Origin: Nitrospira sp.
GTDB lineage: Bacteria > Nitrospirota > Nitrospiria > Nitrospirales > Nitrospiraceae
Reading direction: 5' to 3'
DNA: 54,163 nt
NCBI GenBank assembly: GCA_022842445.1
Contig: JALHPO010000015.1
Coordinates: forward strand, 1-54,163
Shown here: positions 42,152-51,299 of the stretch, one piece after another
How the letters are laid out: each line of letters opens with the position of its first letter
Position numbering within the stretch: position 1 is the first letter of the stretch
Made by a program: the position numbers and the translations under genes
The notes under the pieces: generated by a model
What the model was told of the DNA's origin: nothing
The model's input: the letters and a program-made list of their open reading frames with translations, nothing else
The model's database searches: none

Positions 42152-43888
42152 TTATCCGTTTCTCTTCTCTGTGGAAGCCAAGATCGGTTGGAAGGTCGGA
42201 TCGGCATCGAGCACCGCTTTCAGCAGTTCACTGTGAAGAAAGTAGCGCCAGACCGCGTCGTCTTTTCCCGGCACTTCGTCGAACCAGCGTTTTGCGTCGG
42301 TCAGATGCCGCAGCATCTTCGCCTTGTCTCCGTAATCCGGCATGAAAATCATGCTGTAGGCCATGGTGTATTCTGCGAGAAATTTGTCGATCGGCAGCTC
42401 GGCCAGGCCCGATGACTTTTCGGCATCGGCATAGGCCTGGAGGCTGTCCGGATCGTGCAAAATCCGGTTCCAGGCAACTTTGTTGATGCGGGACCAGGCT
42501 AGTTGGAGGAGGGCTTCGGCCTTGGGTGTTTTCCGGTTGTCGGGAATGTCACGGACCAGGGCTTCAAAGGTTTCGATCATCGGGAGCTGATCGTTGTTCC
42601 ATCGGTAGGCCATGCCGAGACGGAAGCGGTTGTCCAGCTGTTCGGGACGGATCTTGGCGAGGGTCTCTAGGGCCGGTACCATCCGGTAGAGAAAATCCGC
42701 TGGTGTCGGCTGGGGCAGGCCGCCCATCTCCATTCCGTTAGAGAGGTCCAGACGGGCTGCTCCTGCATAGATGTTCCAGTAGAATTCGTTGACGGTGAAC
42801 GAGAGCGCCGGGTCTTTCACGGTCAGGCTGTGTCCCTTGGCGGCATCCCCGAGCAGCACGGCGTACAGGTGTTTGGTGAGGACCTGCAGGGCGTCAACCT
42901 GGTTCGGATCGATGATCAAGATACGGTTGAGCAGTGCGATCCGATCGCGCAAATCGGGGAAGCTTGCGGCCCGTGCTGCGGCGGCCGTGAAGGTGCCTGG
43001 TTGATCGTTCGGCCCCCACCACACCAGCGATTCAGGCAGGGCCCGGCTGACTTCTGTCGTGAATGGAATCTGCTCGGCCACCATGCCCGGCGCTTCCGGG
43101 GTGGTGTCCACCGGCTGCTGAAACACCGCGGTATCGTTCGGAAACCCGTGTCGTTTGAGCCCGGTGAACACGACCCATTGGGTGACGACGGATTTGATTG
43201 CGCGCCGGGGGCGTTTGACCGTGCTCGTCCATTGCACGGTGCCGGGCGCATAGGTAACCGGTGCAGTTAACGGGTCCTGGTATGTCACCGTAATCGAGAC
43301 CAACGTGGTTGGGACGCCGATGACCTTGCCGTTCGGCTTGAGCCGAAATGACCCGTCGGGGACTCGACGGCTGTTCGTGACGGTCAATTGCAGGCCGCTC
43401 CCTGGCGGTGACGTCCCGATCGCATCCATGACGAATGCCGAGGCCGGAGTATCCGACAGCTCGTCCCCGTAGAATACCAGCGGGCCTGCGCTGGGCCAGA
43501 GGACATCCATGCCGACGTCCGTCCGCTTCAGGGCCGGTGCGTGGCCGGCGGTCATTTCTTTCCAGCAATTCTCATAGGATGAGTCATGTGCTTCGGGAGC
43601 AGTCTTACGAGCACGCGGCAAAGCTGCCACAAGCCGATATTGGCAGGCGAAGTCCAATTGCCCAAAAGTCAGACGGTCGCCCTTTGAGATGGCATCGGCG
43701 TATCGGCGAGCAGCCTCGGTGGCCGGGCTCTGGACCGTCGCACGTGCGTGTGGCGTGCGTGAAGCTGCTGCCGCAGCAAGCATTGCCGAACTGGCATCGA
43801 AAATGGTGAACAGCCCCCCAATGATTAATGCCGCTGTGAGTGGTCTGCATCGAGTCATGATGAACGCCTGTATTGAAAAAGGTTTCAC
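42152..43888 (-). CDS. Large exported protein of unknown function
   Basis: 578 residues; a start at ATG 43858 (residue 11) is equally possible. The signal-type N-terminus ends SSAMLAAAAA. The mature protein has an immunoglobulin-like-looking beta-rich part (about 130-290, with VTVTYQDPLTAPVTYAPG) and a C-terminal helical part with TPR-like repeats (340-570). No enzyme motif is evident. It stands between the anti-sigma and aat genes in the minus-strand run, so it may be a regulated cell-envelope target. Unknown. Confidence 0.6.
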   Translation of the reverse strand: MKPFSIQAFIMTRCRPLTAALIIGGLFTIFDASSAMLAAAAASRTPHARATVQSPATEAARRYADAISKGDRLTFGQLDFACQYRLVAALPRARKTAPEAHDSSYENCWKEMTAGHAPALKRTDVGMDVLWPSAGPLVFYGDELSDTPASAFVMDAIGTSPPGSGLQLTVTNSRRVPDGSFRLKPNGKVIGVPTTLVSITVTYQDPLTAPVTYAPGTVQWTSTVKRPRRAIKSVVTQWVVFTGLKRHGFPNDTAVFQQPVDTTPEAPGMVAEQIPFTTEVSRALPESLVWWGPNDQPGTFTAAAARAASFPDLRDRIALLNRILIIDPNQVDALQVLTKHLYAVLLGDAAKGHSLTVKDPALSFTVNEFYWNIYAGAARLDLSNGMEMGGLPQPTPADFLYRMVPALETLAKIRPEQLDNRFRLGMAYRWNNDQLPMIETFEALVRDIPDNRKTPKAEALLQLAWSRINKVAWNRILHDPDSLQAYADAEKSSGLAELPIDKFLAEYTMAYSMIFMPDYGDKAKMLRHLTDAKRWFDEVPGKDDAVWRYFLHSELLKAVLDADPTFQPILASTEKRNG

Positions 43889-43942
43889 TCCAGATCAGTT
43901 GGTCAATTTAGCATGGAGGCCGGCGGGTTTGACAGAGATTGA

Positions 43943-44245
43943 TCACCGGGATCGGACTGCATTCAAAATCTTCTCGCGCATCAGGGCCCGCTCGTTCGCC
44001 GACAGGGCCGGGACGGGATTCCCGCGGCAGAGCGACACGGTCTGGCGAAGAGAGGCCACGAACTCTTCGCAGTGAGGGCAGTCGCCCAGATGCCGACGGA
44101 TTTGCAGACAAATGTCATCCGGCAGCTCATCGTCGATAAAATCCGACAATTCACGAAGAATACCGAGGCATCGTCCGGCTTCATGCCGATGGGGTGTGGC
44201 TGCAAGACGTCTTCGTGGTTTCGGGGCGGCACGTTTTACCATCAC
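43943..44245 (-). CDS. Zinc-finger anti-sigma factor (zf-HC2)
   Basis: 100 residues. The HLGDCPHCEEFVASL segment carries the His-x3-Cys-x2-Cys zinc site of ZAS anti-sigma factors. No membrane helix is seen, so it is a soluble, cytoplasmic version. It lies 23 bases after the ECF sigma gene and is expected to bind that sigma factor until a redox or metal signal releases it. Confidence 0.85.
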   Translation of the reverse strand: MMVKRAAPKPRRRLAATPHRHEAGRCLGILRELSDFIDDELPDDICLQIRRHLGDCPHCEEFVASLRQTVSLCRGNPVPALSANERALMREKILNAVRSR

Positions 44246-44268
44246 GGTTTCTCCCTGCGCTACGTCAG

Positions 44269-44889
44269 TTACTCGTGATCCGGCTCGTGAGTTCCTTCCG
44301 CAAGGCCTCGCGCGCTGAGTTCGCGGCGGACAAAGAGACGCGCGCGGTGGAGCCGTGATTTCACCGCGCGCTCGCTCAAACCCATAGCGGTTCCCGCTTC
44401 CTTAGCGCTCAAACCTTCCATGTCGCGCAGCACGAGCACCATCTTGTATTTCTTGGGCAGTTTGTCGATCGCGGCATTGAGGGCTTGCCGCAGCTCCTTG
44501 TTCTGGAGGGCCTCTTCCGGACTGAGCCCTTCGACGGGGATCTGCAGGTGGAACTCGCCCTCGGAAGAGGGAATGAACTCTTCCAGCGACAGCTCTCGTT
44601 CCGGCGCCCCCTTGCGTTTTCGTCGCATACGCAGGCAGGCCCGCGAAGCGATGGCATAGAGCCAGGTGGAGACCTGCGCGTCGCCGCGGAAGCGGTTGAA
44701 TCCACGGTAGGCATTCAAAAAGGTTTCCTGCACCAAGTCCTTCGCCGCTTCGGCTTCGCCGCACAGCCTGTTCGCGTAGCGATACATCAGATCGACGTGA
44801 TCCTTGTAGAGCGTGTCGAACCGGTCTCGCATATTCGGCGATACGGATAACCGGCCGTCTGAGGCGCGTGGTATTCGCGTAGATTTCAT
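44269..44889 (-). CDS. ECF-family RNA polymerase sigma factor
   Basis: 206 residues from ATG 44889; ATG 44832 would fit the domain start (DRFDTLYKDHVDLMYRYAN) as well. Region 2 has DLVQETFLNAYRGFNRFRG and WLYAIASRACL; region 4 has LPKKYKMVLVLRDMEGLSAKEAGTAMGLSERAVKSRLHRA. It partners with the zinc anti-sigma downstream. Target promoters are unknown. Confidence 0.9.
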   Translation of the reverse strand: MKSTRIPRASDGRLSVSPNMRDRFDTLYKDHVDLMYRYANRLCGEAEAAKDLVQETFLNAYRGFNRFRGDAQVSTWLYAIASRACLRMRRKRKGAPERELSLEEFIPSSEGEFHLQIPVEGLSPEEALQNKELRQALNAAIDKLPKKYKMVLVLRDMEGLSAKEAGTAMGLSERAVKSRLHRARLFVRRELSARGLAEGTHEPDHE

Positions 44890-44952
44890 AGACCGTGCAG
44901 TCTACGAAGGGATGAAAAAGAGAGTCAAGTGAAAGGGGAGGAGAACGGAAGG

Positions 44953-46032
44953 TTAGTTCGGTCGATGGAATTCGATAACTTCGCCCCGTCCATTGAGTTC
45001 AATGGTGATCGGGCTGCCTTCCCGTAGCCCCGCCAAGGCGGATTTTCCCCGATCCGTCTGATAGATCTGCTCGCCCTCGGGAGTCCAGAGTCTGATGTCG
45101 GCATGATCCGGCGACGCAAATTCCAGCGGGCCGGTCAGGAAGCGGCGAGCCGGAGACGTCGTATTGGGAGCGGCAAGATCCGCCGCCATGTTCCGACGAT
45201 GAATGCGGAGGGTCAAGGTCTGTCCCACCTTCGCATCCTTGATGCCGATCTTGGCGTTGACGTTCACCACGCCGACGGGGGTTCTGAGGAAGATGAAGTT
45301 CGATTTCAGCTTGGAGACAGTGCCGGTCAGCAATAGCTGTGCGTCGGCCCCTCCCGAAGCAATCTGGCCAATCTGGAGATCGAACTGCAAGTCATGGACA
45401 CCGATGACGGTACCGTTGTCGTCGACTTCGACCGTGACCGGACTGCCTTCACGAAGCCCGGCGAGCGAGCGTTCATGGGCGCCGAAGTCGAAGGAGCGCT
45501 CTCCTTCCGGTGTCCACAGCAGTAACTTATTCTCGCCGTCTCCGCTCCGCTTGAACGGTCCGCTGAGATAACGATGGACCAGGGAATCGTTGCTCCTCTT
45601 TCTGATCTCGACAGCAAGATGAGTGTTATGGATCCAGAAGAAGACATCTTGAGAAGCGAGGAAATCCTTGAGGGTCGTCTTCGAGCTGAGCGTTAACAGT
45701 CCGATCGGCGTTTTTAAGAAGACGATCCCGGGTTTGGTCCGCCACACCGATGCTTTCAGGGTGATGGATGGATTTGCCTCCATCCGGGCTGGATCAGTGA
45801 CGGTCTCGGTCCGATTGGGAGTTGGCTTCACGGGGGTGGACTCGGCGCGTGTCTCGGATTGATCCGGATTTGCTTCGACCGGGACCGAGTCGGCCCTCGC
45901 ATCAGACTCAGCCGGAATGGCGTTGTCGGGAGCCCGAAGTTCGTTGTCGGCAAAGCCCGGCGACGTCGAACAGACGAAACCGGCCAAAACAAGGACTTGA
46001 AAGAACCGTCGATTGTTCGATAGTCGCGTCAT
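44953..46032 (-). CDS. Exported protein with two tandem repeats of an unknown domain
   Basis: 359 residues from ATG 46032; the frame open to 46356 is not used because it reads over der and lacks a signal sequence. The signal peptide ends STSPGFA. A Pro/Glu/Asp-rich linker is followed by two repeats of ~120 residues. Each has FLxTPxGxx (FLKTPIGLL and FLRTPVGVV), an LxGPxxx strand, LLWTPEGE or RLWTPEGE, and LAGLREGSPVTVEVDDNGTV or LAGLREGSPITIELNGRGEV. It is probably a periplasmic beta-barrel-like binding protein. No known family. Confidence 0.7.
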   Translation of the reverse strand: MTRLSNNRRFFQVLVLAGFVCSTSPGFADNELRAPDNAIPAESDARADSVPVEANPDQSETRAESTPVKPTPNRTETVTDPARMEANPSITLKASVWRTKPGIVFLKTPIGLLTLSSKTTLKDFLASQDVFFWIHNTHLAVEIRKRSNDSLVHRYLSGPFKRSGDGENKLLLWTPEGERSFDFGAHERSLAGLREGSPVTVEVDDNGTVIGVHDLQFDLQIGQIASGGADAQLLLTGTVSKLKSNFIFLRTPVGVVNVNAKIGIKDAKVGQTLTLRIHRRNMAADLAAPNTTSPARRFLTGPLEFASPDHADIRLWTPEGEQIYQTDRGKSALAGLREGSPITIELNGRGEVIEFHRPN

Positions 46033-46198
46033 CGGGGCCGAGACCTCTGATTGAACCCTTGCGGTGCCGCAAGCAGGTGGGATTGTGTGTCCCGTTCGGA
46101 AGATTGCAGGTGTCTTCGCAAGACACGCACATCTCCTATGCGAGTAACATGAGTCTGCGAAGCCGTCAAGTCGAAAACGGTTGTGCACCGGCGGCCGG

Positions 46199-47605
46199 TC
46201 ATTTTTTTCTAATGAGGAGGCGTAGCGGAGTTCCGGTAAACCCGTAGGAATCACGGAGCTGGTTTTCGAGATACCGCAGATACGACGGCGTGATGTTTTC
46301 CGGATGGCCCACGAATAAAGCGAAGGCCGGCGGCTTCGTCGTAACCTGGGTGACAAACGCGGATTTCGTCACTTTCGCCGGTTTGCCTTTGCGGACCGGC
46401 AATGGATGGACCAACAGAATATTTTGCAGCCAGGTATTCAAGGTGCCCGTGGAGATTCGCTTGGTAAACATCGCGTACACATCGTCTATTTGGGCGAATA
46501 CCGTACGGGCGGACTCCGATTTGAGCGCCGAGCCGTAGAGTACCGGAGCCCAAGTCAGGAAGGGGAAGCGGCGGTGGAGCTCAAGTTCGTAGTTCTTCCT
46601 GGCCTCGGCATCGCCCACACGAAGGTCCCACTTGTTGATCCAGAGAATACAGGCGCGCCCTTGCTTGAGGATGGCCCCCGCGATTTTCGTGTCTTGCTCC
46701 GTTACGCCTTCCTCTCCATCCAGCACGAGCACGGCCACATCGGAGCGGCCGATGGCGCGGAGCGAGCGCAGAACGCTCCAGCCTTCAATCCCGCGATCGA
46801 TTTTCCCCCGCCGCCTGATGCCGGCCGTATCGGTGAACACGTACCTTTTCCCCGCATGCGTCACAAGAGAGTCGATGGGATCGCGTGTTGTGCCGGGAAT
46901 GTCGCTCACGACCACGCGTTCTTCTCCCAACAGTGCATTGATCATTGTAGATTTGCCGACATTGGGACGGCCCACCACGGCAATGCGGGGCAGCTGCGAC
47001 AGCTCATTGGTTCCATCGGCTGCAGGCAACAGCGGGTAGAGCGCATCCAGCAGCTCGGACACGCCGATACCATGCTCGGCGGAGACGGGATAGAGCTCGT
47101 CTACCCCCAGTTGATAAAAGTCGGCAATGAGCGGTTCGGACTTGGGGGTATCGATCTTGTTGATCGCCATGAACACCGGTTTGGTCACACCACGCAACAA
47201 CCGCACCACTTCATGATCAGAAGGCGTCAGGCCTGAACGGCCGTCGAGGAGGAAAATCAGGATGTCGGCTTCGGCGATGGCAATCTCGGACTGACGGCGA
47301 ATCAATGCCAACATGCCGTCCGAGGCCGAGAGGTCGAGCCCTCCGGTATCGACCAGCCGAAACGTCCGTTGCCGATAGGTCGCGTCTGCATAGTTGCGAT
47401 CGCGTGTCACGCCGGGAACGTCATCGACGATGGCAGTCTTGACGCCGAGGATTTTGTTGAACAGTGTGGACTTTCCTACATTCGGCCGGCCGATGATGGC
47501 TACGAGGGGAGGTGAGAGGAGGGGAGTGAGGGGTGAGGTCTCAGTGGTGAGAGGCACCGGAGGAGATGTCAGGGGAGAGGGTTTGGAAGATTTTCGGCGT
47601 GTCAT
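46199..47605 (-). CDS. der: Ribosome-associated GTPase Der
   Basis: 468 residues. Two GTPase domains are visible with GRPNVGKSTLFN (39-50) and GRPNVGKSTMIN, VDTGGL and TDTAGIRRRGK, NKID and NKWD, then a KH-like domain. Der acts in 50S assembly. A 33-residue Ser/Thr/Pro/Leu-rich N-terminal tail precedes the first G domain. It is encoded by an oligopurine tract (complement GAGGGGAG) and its only start is ATG 47605. Confidence 0.94.
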   Translation of the reverse strand: MTRRKSSKPSPLTSPPVPLTTETSPLTPLLSPPLVAIIGRPNVGKSTLFNKILGVKTAIVDDVPGVTRDRNYADATYRQRTFRLVDTGGLDLSASDGMLALIRRQSEIAIAEADILIFLLDGRSGLTPSDHEVVRLLRGVTKPVFMAINKIDTPKSEPLIADFYQLGVDELYPVSAEHGIGVSELLDALYPLLPAADGTNELSQLPRIAVVGRPNVGKSTMINALLGEERVVVSDIPGTTRDPIDSLVTHAGKRYVFTDTAGIRRRGKIDRGIEGWSVLRSLRAIGRSDVAVLVLDGEEGVTEQDTKIAGAILKQGRACILWINKWDLRVGDAEARKNYELELHRRFPFLTWAPVLYGSALKSESARTVFAQIDDVYAMFTKRISTGTLNTWLQNILLVHPLPVRKGKPAKVTKSAFVTQVTTKPPAFALFVGHPENITPSYLRYLENQLRDSYGFTGTPLRLLIRKK

Positions 47606-47693
47606 TGGTCAACCGTCATGTGATAGAAAAATCGTCCCTGCTGCAAGTCGGGTATGATGACAGGAACCTAAGCCCACAAACAAGCGGTGCGCC

Positions 47694-48422
47694 GTGGTAC
47701 ACTCAGAAAATTCCTTCATGAATGGCGGATGCCCGATGGCGAATGGCGGCTTTTCGTGGGATCAGATCGACGACGTGCTCCTCGATATGGACGGCACGTT
47801 GCTGGACCGGCATTTCGACAATTTCTTTTTTGAGGAGGAATTGCCGCGTCGGTATGCGGTGCTCCAGGGTCTGTCGTTTGACGAATCTCGCAGCCGCTTG
47901 ATGGCCATGTATCGGTCGATGGAAGGCGAGTTGGCATGGACCGATCTTCACTACTGGAGTGAGCGGGTGGGTATCGATGTCGTGGCCATGCACAAGGAAC
48001 TGGATCACATGATCGGGTTTTTGCCGGGAGCGGAGGAGTTCTTGCAGTACCTTCAGCGCCTGGGGAAGCGCGTCACCATCATCACGAACGCGCATGAATC
48101 GGGCCTGTCGGTCAAAACCGCCAAGACCGGGCTCGATCAGTACGTCGATCGCATTGTGGACGCATTCGAGATCGGCTATCTAAAGATGCGGCCCGAGTAT
48201 TGGCCGAAGTGCCAGCGCTTGCTGGGGTTCGATCCGGCGCGATCACTTTTTATGGATGATGACGAGGGGTGCTTGGTGGCCGCAGAGCGATTCGGCGTGG
48301 CGCATCTCATTCACAGCGCTAAGTCGAGTTCCCGGCTGCCGCCCGCGCCGCTTGCGCAATTTTTCTCGGTTGCTGGGTTCCGGCCGCTTCTCGATGGTCA
48401 TCCCGTCATCCGACAAGAGTAG
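47694..48422 (+). CDS. HAD-family hydrolase
   Basis: 242 residues from GTG 47694; a start at ATG 47736 (residue 15) is possible. The HAD motif DMDGTLLD (31-38) carries the nucleophile and acid-base Asp; later motifs are IITNAHESG, GYLKMRPEYWPKCQ and FMDDDEG. It resembles the nucleotidase group (YrfG-like). It diverges from der. Confidence 0.82.
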   Translation: MVHSENSFMNGGCPMANGGFSWDQIDDVLLDMDGTLLDRHFDNFFFEEELPRRYAVLQGLSFDESRSRLMAMYRSMEGELAWTDLHYWSERVGIDVVAMHKELDHMIGFLPGAEEFLQYLQRLGKRVTIITNAHESGLSVKTAKTGLDQYVDRIVDAFEIGYLKMRPEYWPKCQRLLGFDPARSLFMDDDEGCLVAAERFGVAHLIHSAKSSSRLPPAPLAQFFSVAGFRPLLDGHPVIRQE

Positions 48423-48626
48423 AAGCGTGAAGAGCCTTGATTTGGATCTGGTAATCTTTCGAACTGATTCCAGCAGGAGGTTGATTCCACGGCCTGCGAG
48501 AGGTTAGCTTGGTATCCGTGATCATTCCATCAAGATAGTATAGGATAGCACCCGGGTAGGTGGAAGAGAGGGGCTGGTATCGTACGGTCGAGCGAATACT
48601 CATTCTGAAAGGGCTGAGGGCAACGT

Positions 48627-50447
48627 ATGAGAAGCGTCAAGAGTTCCAGTGTGAAAAACCTGCTGTTTTGGTTGGTCGTGGGCCTGTTCCTCGTGCTGCT
48701 GTTCAATCTGTTCAGTGCGCCGCCACCGCCTCAGGAAGAAATGATCGTATTCAGTGAGTTCATGGCGAAGCTCGACAAGGGCGATTTGGAGAAGGTCGTT
48801 ATCCAGGGCCACCATATTAGCGGACAGTTGAAGGATAAGACCCGGATCCGCACCTATTCGCCTGATGACCCTGCGATGGTAAAAGAGCTGCGAGAGAAGA
48901 ATGTCCAGATTGAAGTGAAGCCGCCGGATGAAAGTCCCTGGTACATCACCTTGCTTGTGACGTTGGGTCCCTTTGTTCTTTTTCTCGGCATTTGGATTTT
49001 CTTCATGCGCCGGATGCAGGGCGGAGGCAATAGCGCGTTGTCGTTCGGGAAAAGTCGAGCGCGGATGCTGACGGAAGATCGCAAAAAGGTCACGTTTGCC
49101 GATGTGGCCGGCGTTGAGGAAGCGAAGGAAGAGGTTCTGGAGGTCGTAGAGTTCCTGAAGGATCCCGGGAAGTTCCGGAAGCTTGGAGGCAGGATTCCCA
49201 AAGGCGTGCTGGTGGTGGGTCCTCCAGGAACGGGTAAAACATTGCTGGCCAAAGCGGTGGCCGGCGAAGCGGGCGTGCCATTTTTCAGCATCAGCGGGTC
49301 TGACTTCGTCGAAATGTTCGTGGGAGTCGGAGCGTCGCGTGTGCGGGATTTGTTCGAACAGGGGAAGAAGCATGCGCCCTGCATCATCTTTATCGATGAA
49401 ATCGATGCGGTAGGCCGGCTCCGCGGCGCAGGACTCGGGGGCGGTCATGATGAACGGGAGCAGACTCTCAATCAGTTGCTCGTCGAAATGGACGGGTTTG
49501 AGACGAACGAGGGCGTCATTCTCGTTGCGGCGACCAATCGCCCTGATGTGCTTGATCCGGCATTATTGCGTCCTGGACGGTTTGATCGCCAAGTCGTGGT
49601 GGATCGCCCCGATATCCGTGGACGAACAGAAATTCTCAAGGTCCATACGAAGCGCGTGCCGGTCGGGGACAATGTAAAACTGGAACAAATTGCGCGAGGG
49701 ACCCCAGGATTTGCAGGCGCCGATCTGGAAAACTTGGTGAATGAGGCCGCATTGTGGGCGGCGCGCCAGAACAAGAAGCAAGTAGAGATGTCGGATTTCG
49801 AGATGGCGAAGGACAAGATTCTGATGGGCGCGGAACGGAAGAGCATGATGCTCACCGATGAGGAAAAGAGGGTCACGGCCTATCACGAGGCGGGCCATGC
49901 ATTGATGGCGAAATTGCTGCCGGGCACGGACCCTGTGCATAAAGTGACGATCATTCCCAGAGGACGGGCTCTGGGTGTCACCATCCAGTTGTCGACCGAG
50001 GACCGGCACAGTTACTCCAAGGAGTATTTGTCCGATCGGCTGGCTGTGCTCATGGGTGGCCGGGTCGCCGAGGAACTCGTGTTCAAACACGTCACAACCG
50101 GCGCAGGCAATGATCTGGAGCGTGCCACGGATCTGGCACGCAAGATGGTGTGTGAATGGGGCATGAGCGAGAAATTGGGACCGCTGACATTCGGCCAGCA
50201 GGGGAGCCCGGTCTTCTTGGGCCGTGATGTTTCAGCCAGGCGGGAGGTCAGCGATCAGATGGCGCAGGAGATCGATTCGGAGATCAAGCGCGTCGTGATG
50301 GAAAATTACGAACGGACCAAGCGCGCGTTATCGGAGCACATGACCGGCTTGAAGGCGCTAGCCGAGGCGCTGATAGAGAAAGAAGTGCTGGACGGGTTGG
50401 ATGTCGACCAGATTCTCATGCAGTCGTCCACACAGCCTGCCGGCTAA
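48627..50447 (+). CDS. ftsH: ATP-dependent zinc metalloprotease FtsH
   Basis: 606 residues. Two N-terminal transmembrane helices (about 11-29 and 105-126) flank a small periplasmic domain. The AAA+ motor has the Walker A motif GPPGTGKT (198-205) and IIFIDEID. The protease centre HEAGH is at 420-424. It degrades membrane and regulatory proteins at the inner membrane. Confidence 0.95.
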   Translation: MRSVKSSSVKNLLFWLVVGLFLVLLFNLFSAPPPPQEEMIVFSEFMAKLDKGDLEKVVIQGHHISGQLKDKTRIRTYSPDDPAMVKELREKNVQIEVKPPDESPWYITLLVTLGPFVLFLGIWIFFMRRMQGGGNSALSFGKSRARMLTEDRKKVTFADVAGVEEAKEEVLEVVEFLKDPGKFRKLGGRIPKGVLVVGPPGTGKTLLAKAVAGEAGVPFFSISGSDFVEMFVGVGASRVRDLFEQGKKHAPCIIFIDEIDAVGRLRGAGLGGGHDEREQTLNQLLVEMDGFETNEGVILVAATNRPDVLDPALLRPGRFDRQVVVDRPDIRGRTEILKVHTKRVPVGDNVKLEQIARGTPGFAGADLENLVNEAALWAARQNKKQVEMSDFEMAKDKILMGAERKSMMLTDEEKRVTAYHEAGHALMAKLLPGTDPVHKVTIIPRGRALGVTIQLSTEDRHSYSKEYLSDRLAVLMGGRVAEELVFKHVTTGAGNDLERATDLARKMVCEWGMSEKLGPLTFGQQGSPVFLGRDVSARREVSDQMAQEIDSEIKRVVMENYERTKRALSEHMTGLKALAEALIEKEVLDGLDVDQILMQSSTQPAG

Positions 50448-50456
50448 GGACGGTAA

Positions 50457-51080
50457 TTAAGCAGGAAAAGGGGTTGCTCGTCCCCGATACATCTCGCCCG
50501 CGATCCTGGGAACGTCCGGCAGCAGGAAGCGATCCAGATGGGCGATCCTCAGACCGCCTTGGGTGATCAGCCGGTCGATTGGCCGGTTCAGGTGACAGCC
50601 GCAGCCGATAACATTCTGAATGGGATTCAGCCGATCCTGCCAGGCGGCGATGGTTCGATCGTCGCTCCGGCCATGTTCGAGAAACAGCAACGTGCCTTCC
50701 GGCTTGAGGACGCGTGCGACCTCCCGTAAGGCCTGTACCGGGTCAGGAATCGTACAGAGTGTCCAGGTGCTGACGACCCTATCGAACTGCCGATTGGGAT
50801 AGGGTAGGATCTCGGCCGTAATCTGCGTGGTTCGGACCGGAAAAGAGACCGTCGCGATTCGCTCGCTGACCCTGTGAGGGAGAAGATCAGCCGGATCCAC
50901 GGCAGAGAGGTTTGAGACACTCGCAGGATAGTGAGCCAAATTGAGCCCGGTCCCGAAGCCGATTTCCAAGACCTCCCCGCGCGCATCTTGCAGCAGATCA
51001 GCCCGCAGCCGCTGAAAAGCCTCGCCGCTCATTACCCAATCCATCAGCCGAGGGAAAATATGCCGACTGTAAAGTTCCAT
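50457..51080 (-). CDS. Class I SAM-dependent methyltransferase
   Basis: 207 residues from ATG 51080; the frame to 51101 adds seven residues. The SAM motif VLEIGFGTGLN and later VLKPEGTLLFLEHGRS mark a ubiquinone/menaquinone-biosynthesis-like methyltransferase of the UbiE/arsenite-type family. The substrate cannot be told. It is convergent with ftsH and divergent from the sensor kinase gene. Confidence 0.75.
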   Translation of the reverse strand: MELYSRHIFPRLMDWVMSGEAFQRLRADLLQDARGEVLEIGFGTGLNLAHYPASVSNLSAVDPADLLPHRVSERIATVSFPVRTTQITAEILPYPNRQFDRVVSTWTLCTIPDPVQALREVARVLKPEGTLLFLEHGRSDDRTIAAWQDRLNPIQNVIGCGCHLNRPIDRLITQGGLRIAHLDRFLLPDVPRIAGEMYRGRATPFPA

Positions 51081-51217
51081 TGGCGGCCTGTAGTATAGCA
51101 AAGACTAGCAAGGCCGGGATGGCTGCTGCGCCAGTCAGCTCGCGTAACCGGGTGATGCGGCGTATCCAGCCTATGGCCCGGTGTTTGTGGGGGCGGTTAT
51201 TCAATGAGTCTGGACGG

Positions 51218-51276
51218 AAGAATTGCGATCGGTGCACCCATTGCTCTTGCGCTGGGCAATTCTTGTGACAGATAAT
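51218..51276 (+). promoter_or_regulatory. Sensor kinase promoter with a 9-base inverted repeat
   Basis: TTGCGC (51247-51252), an 18-base spacer and GATAAT (51271-51276) form a plausible promoter for the two-component genes. AAGAATTGC (51218-51226) and GCAATTCTT (51256-51264) are a perfect 9-base inverted repeat, one arm lying in the spacer. It could be an operator for autoregulation, perhaps by the downstream LuxR-type regulator. Confidence 0.4.
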
Positions 51277-51299
51277 CACCAAGCGTGTAGGGTGAGACC

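Noticed and set aside
46406..47236. 276-residue plus-strand ORF over der
   Set aside because: Antisense to a strongly conserved GTPase; no family features.
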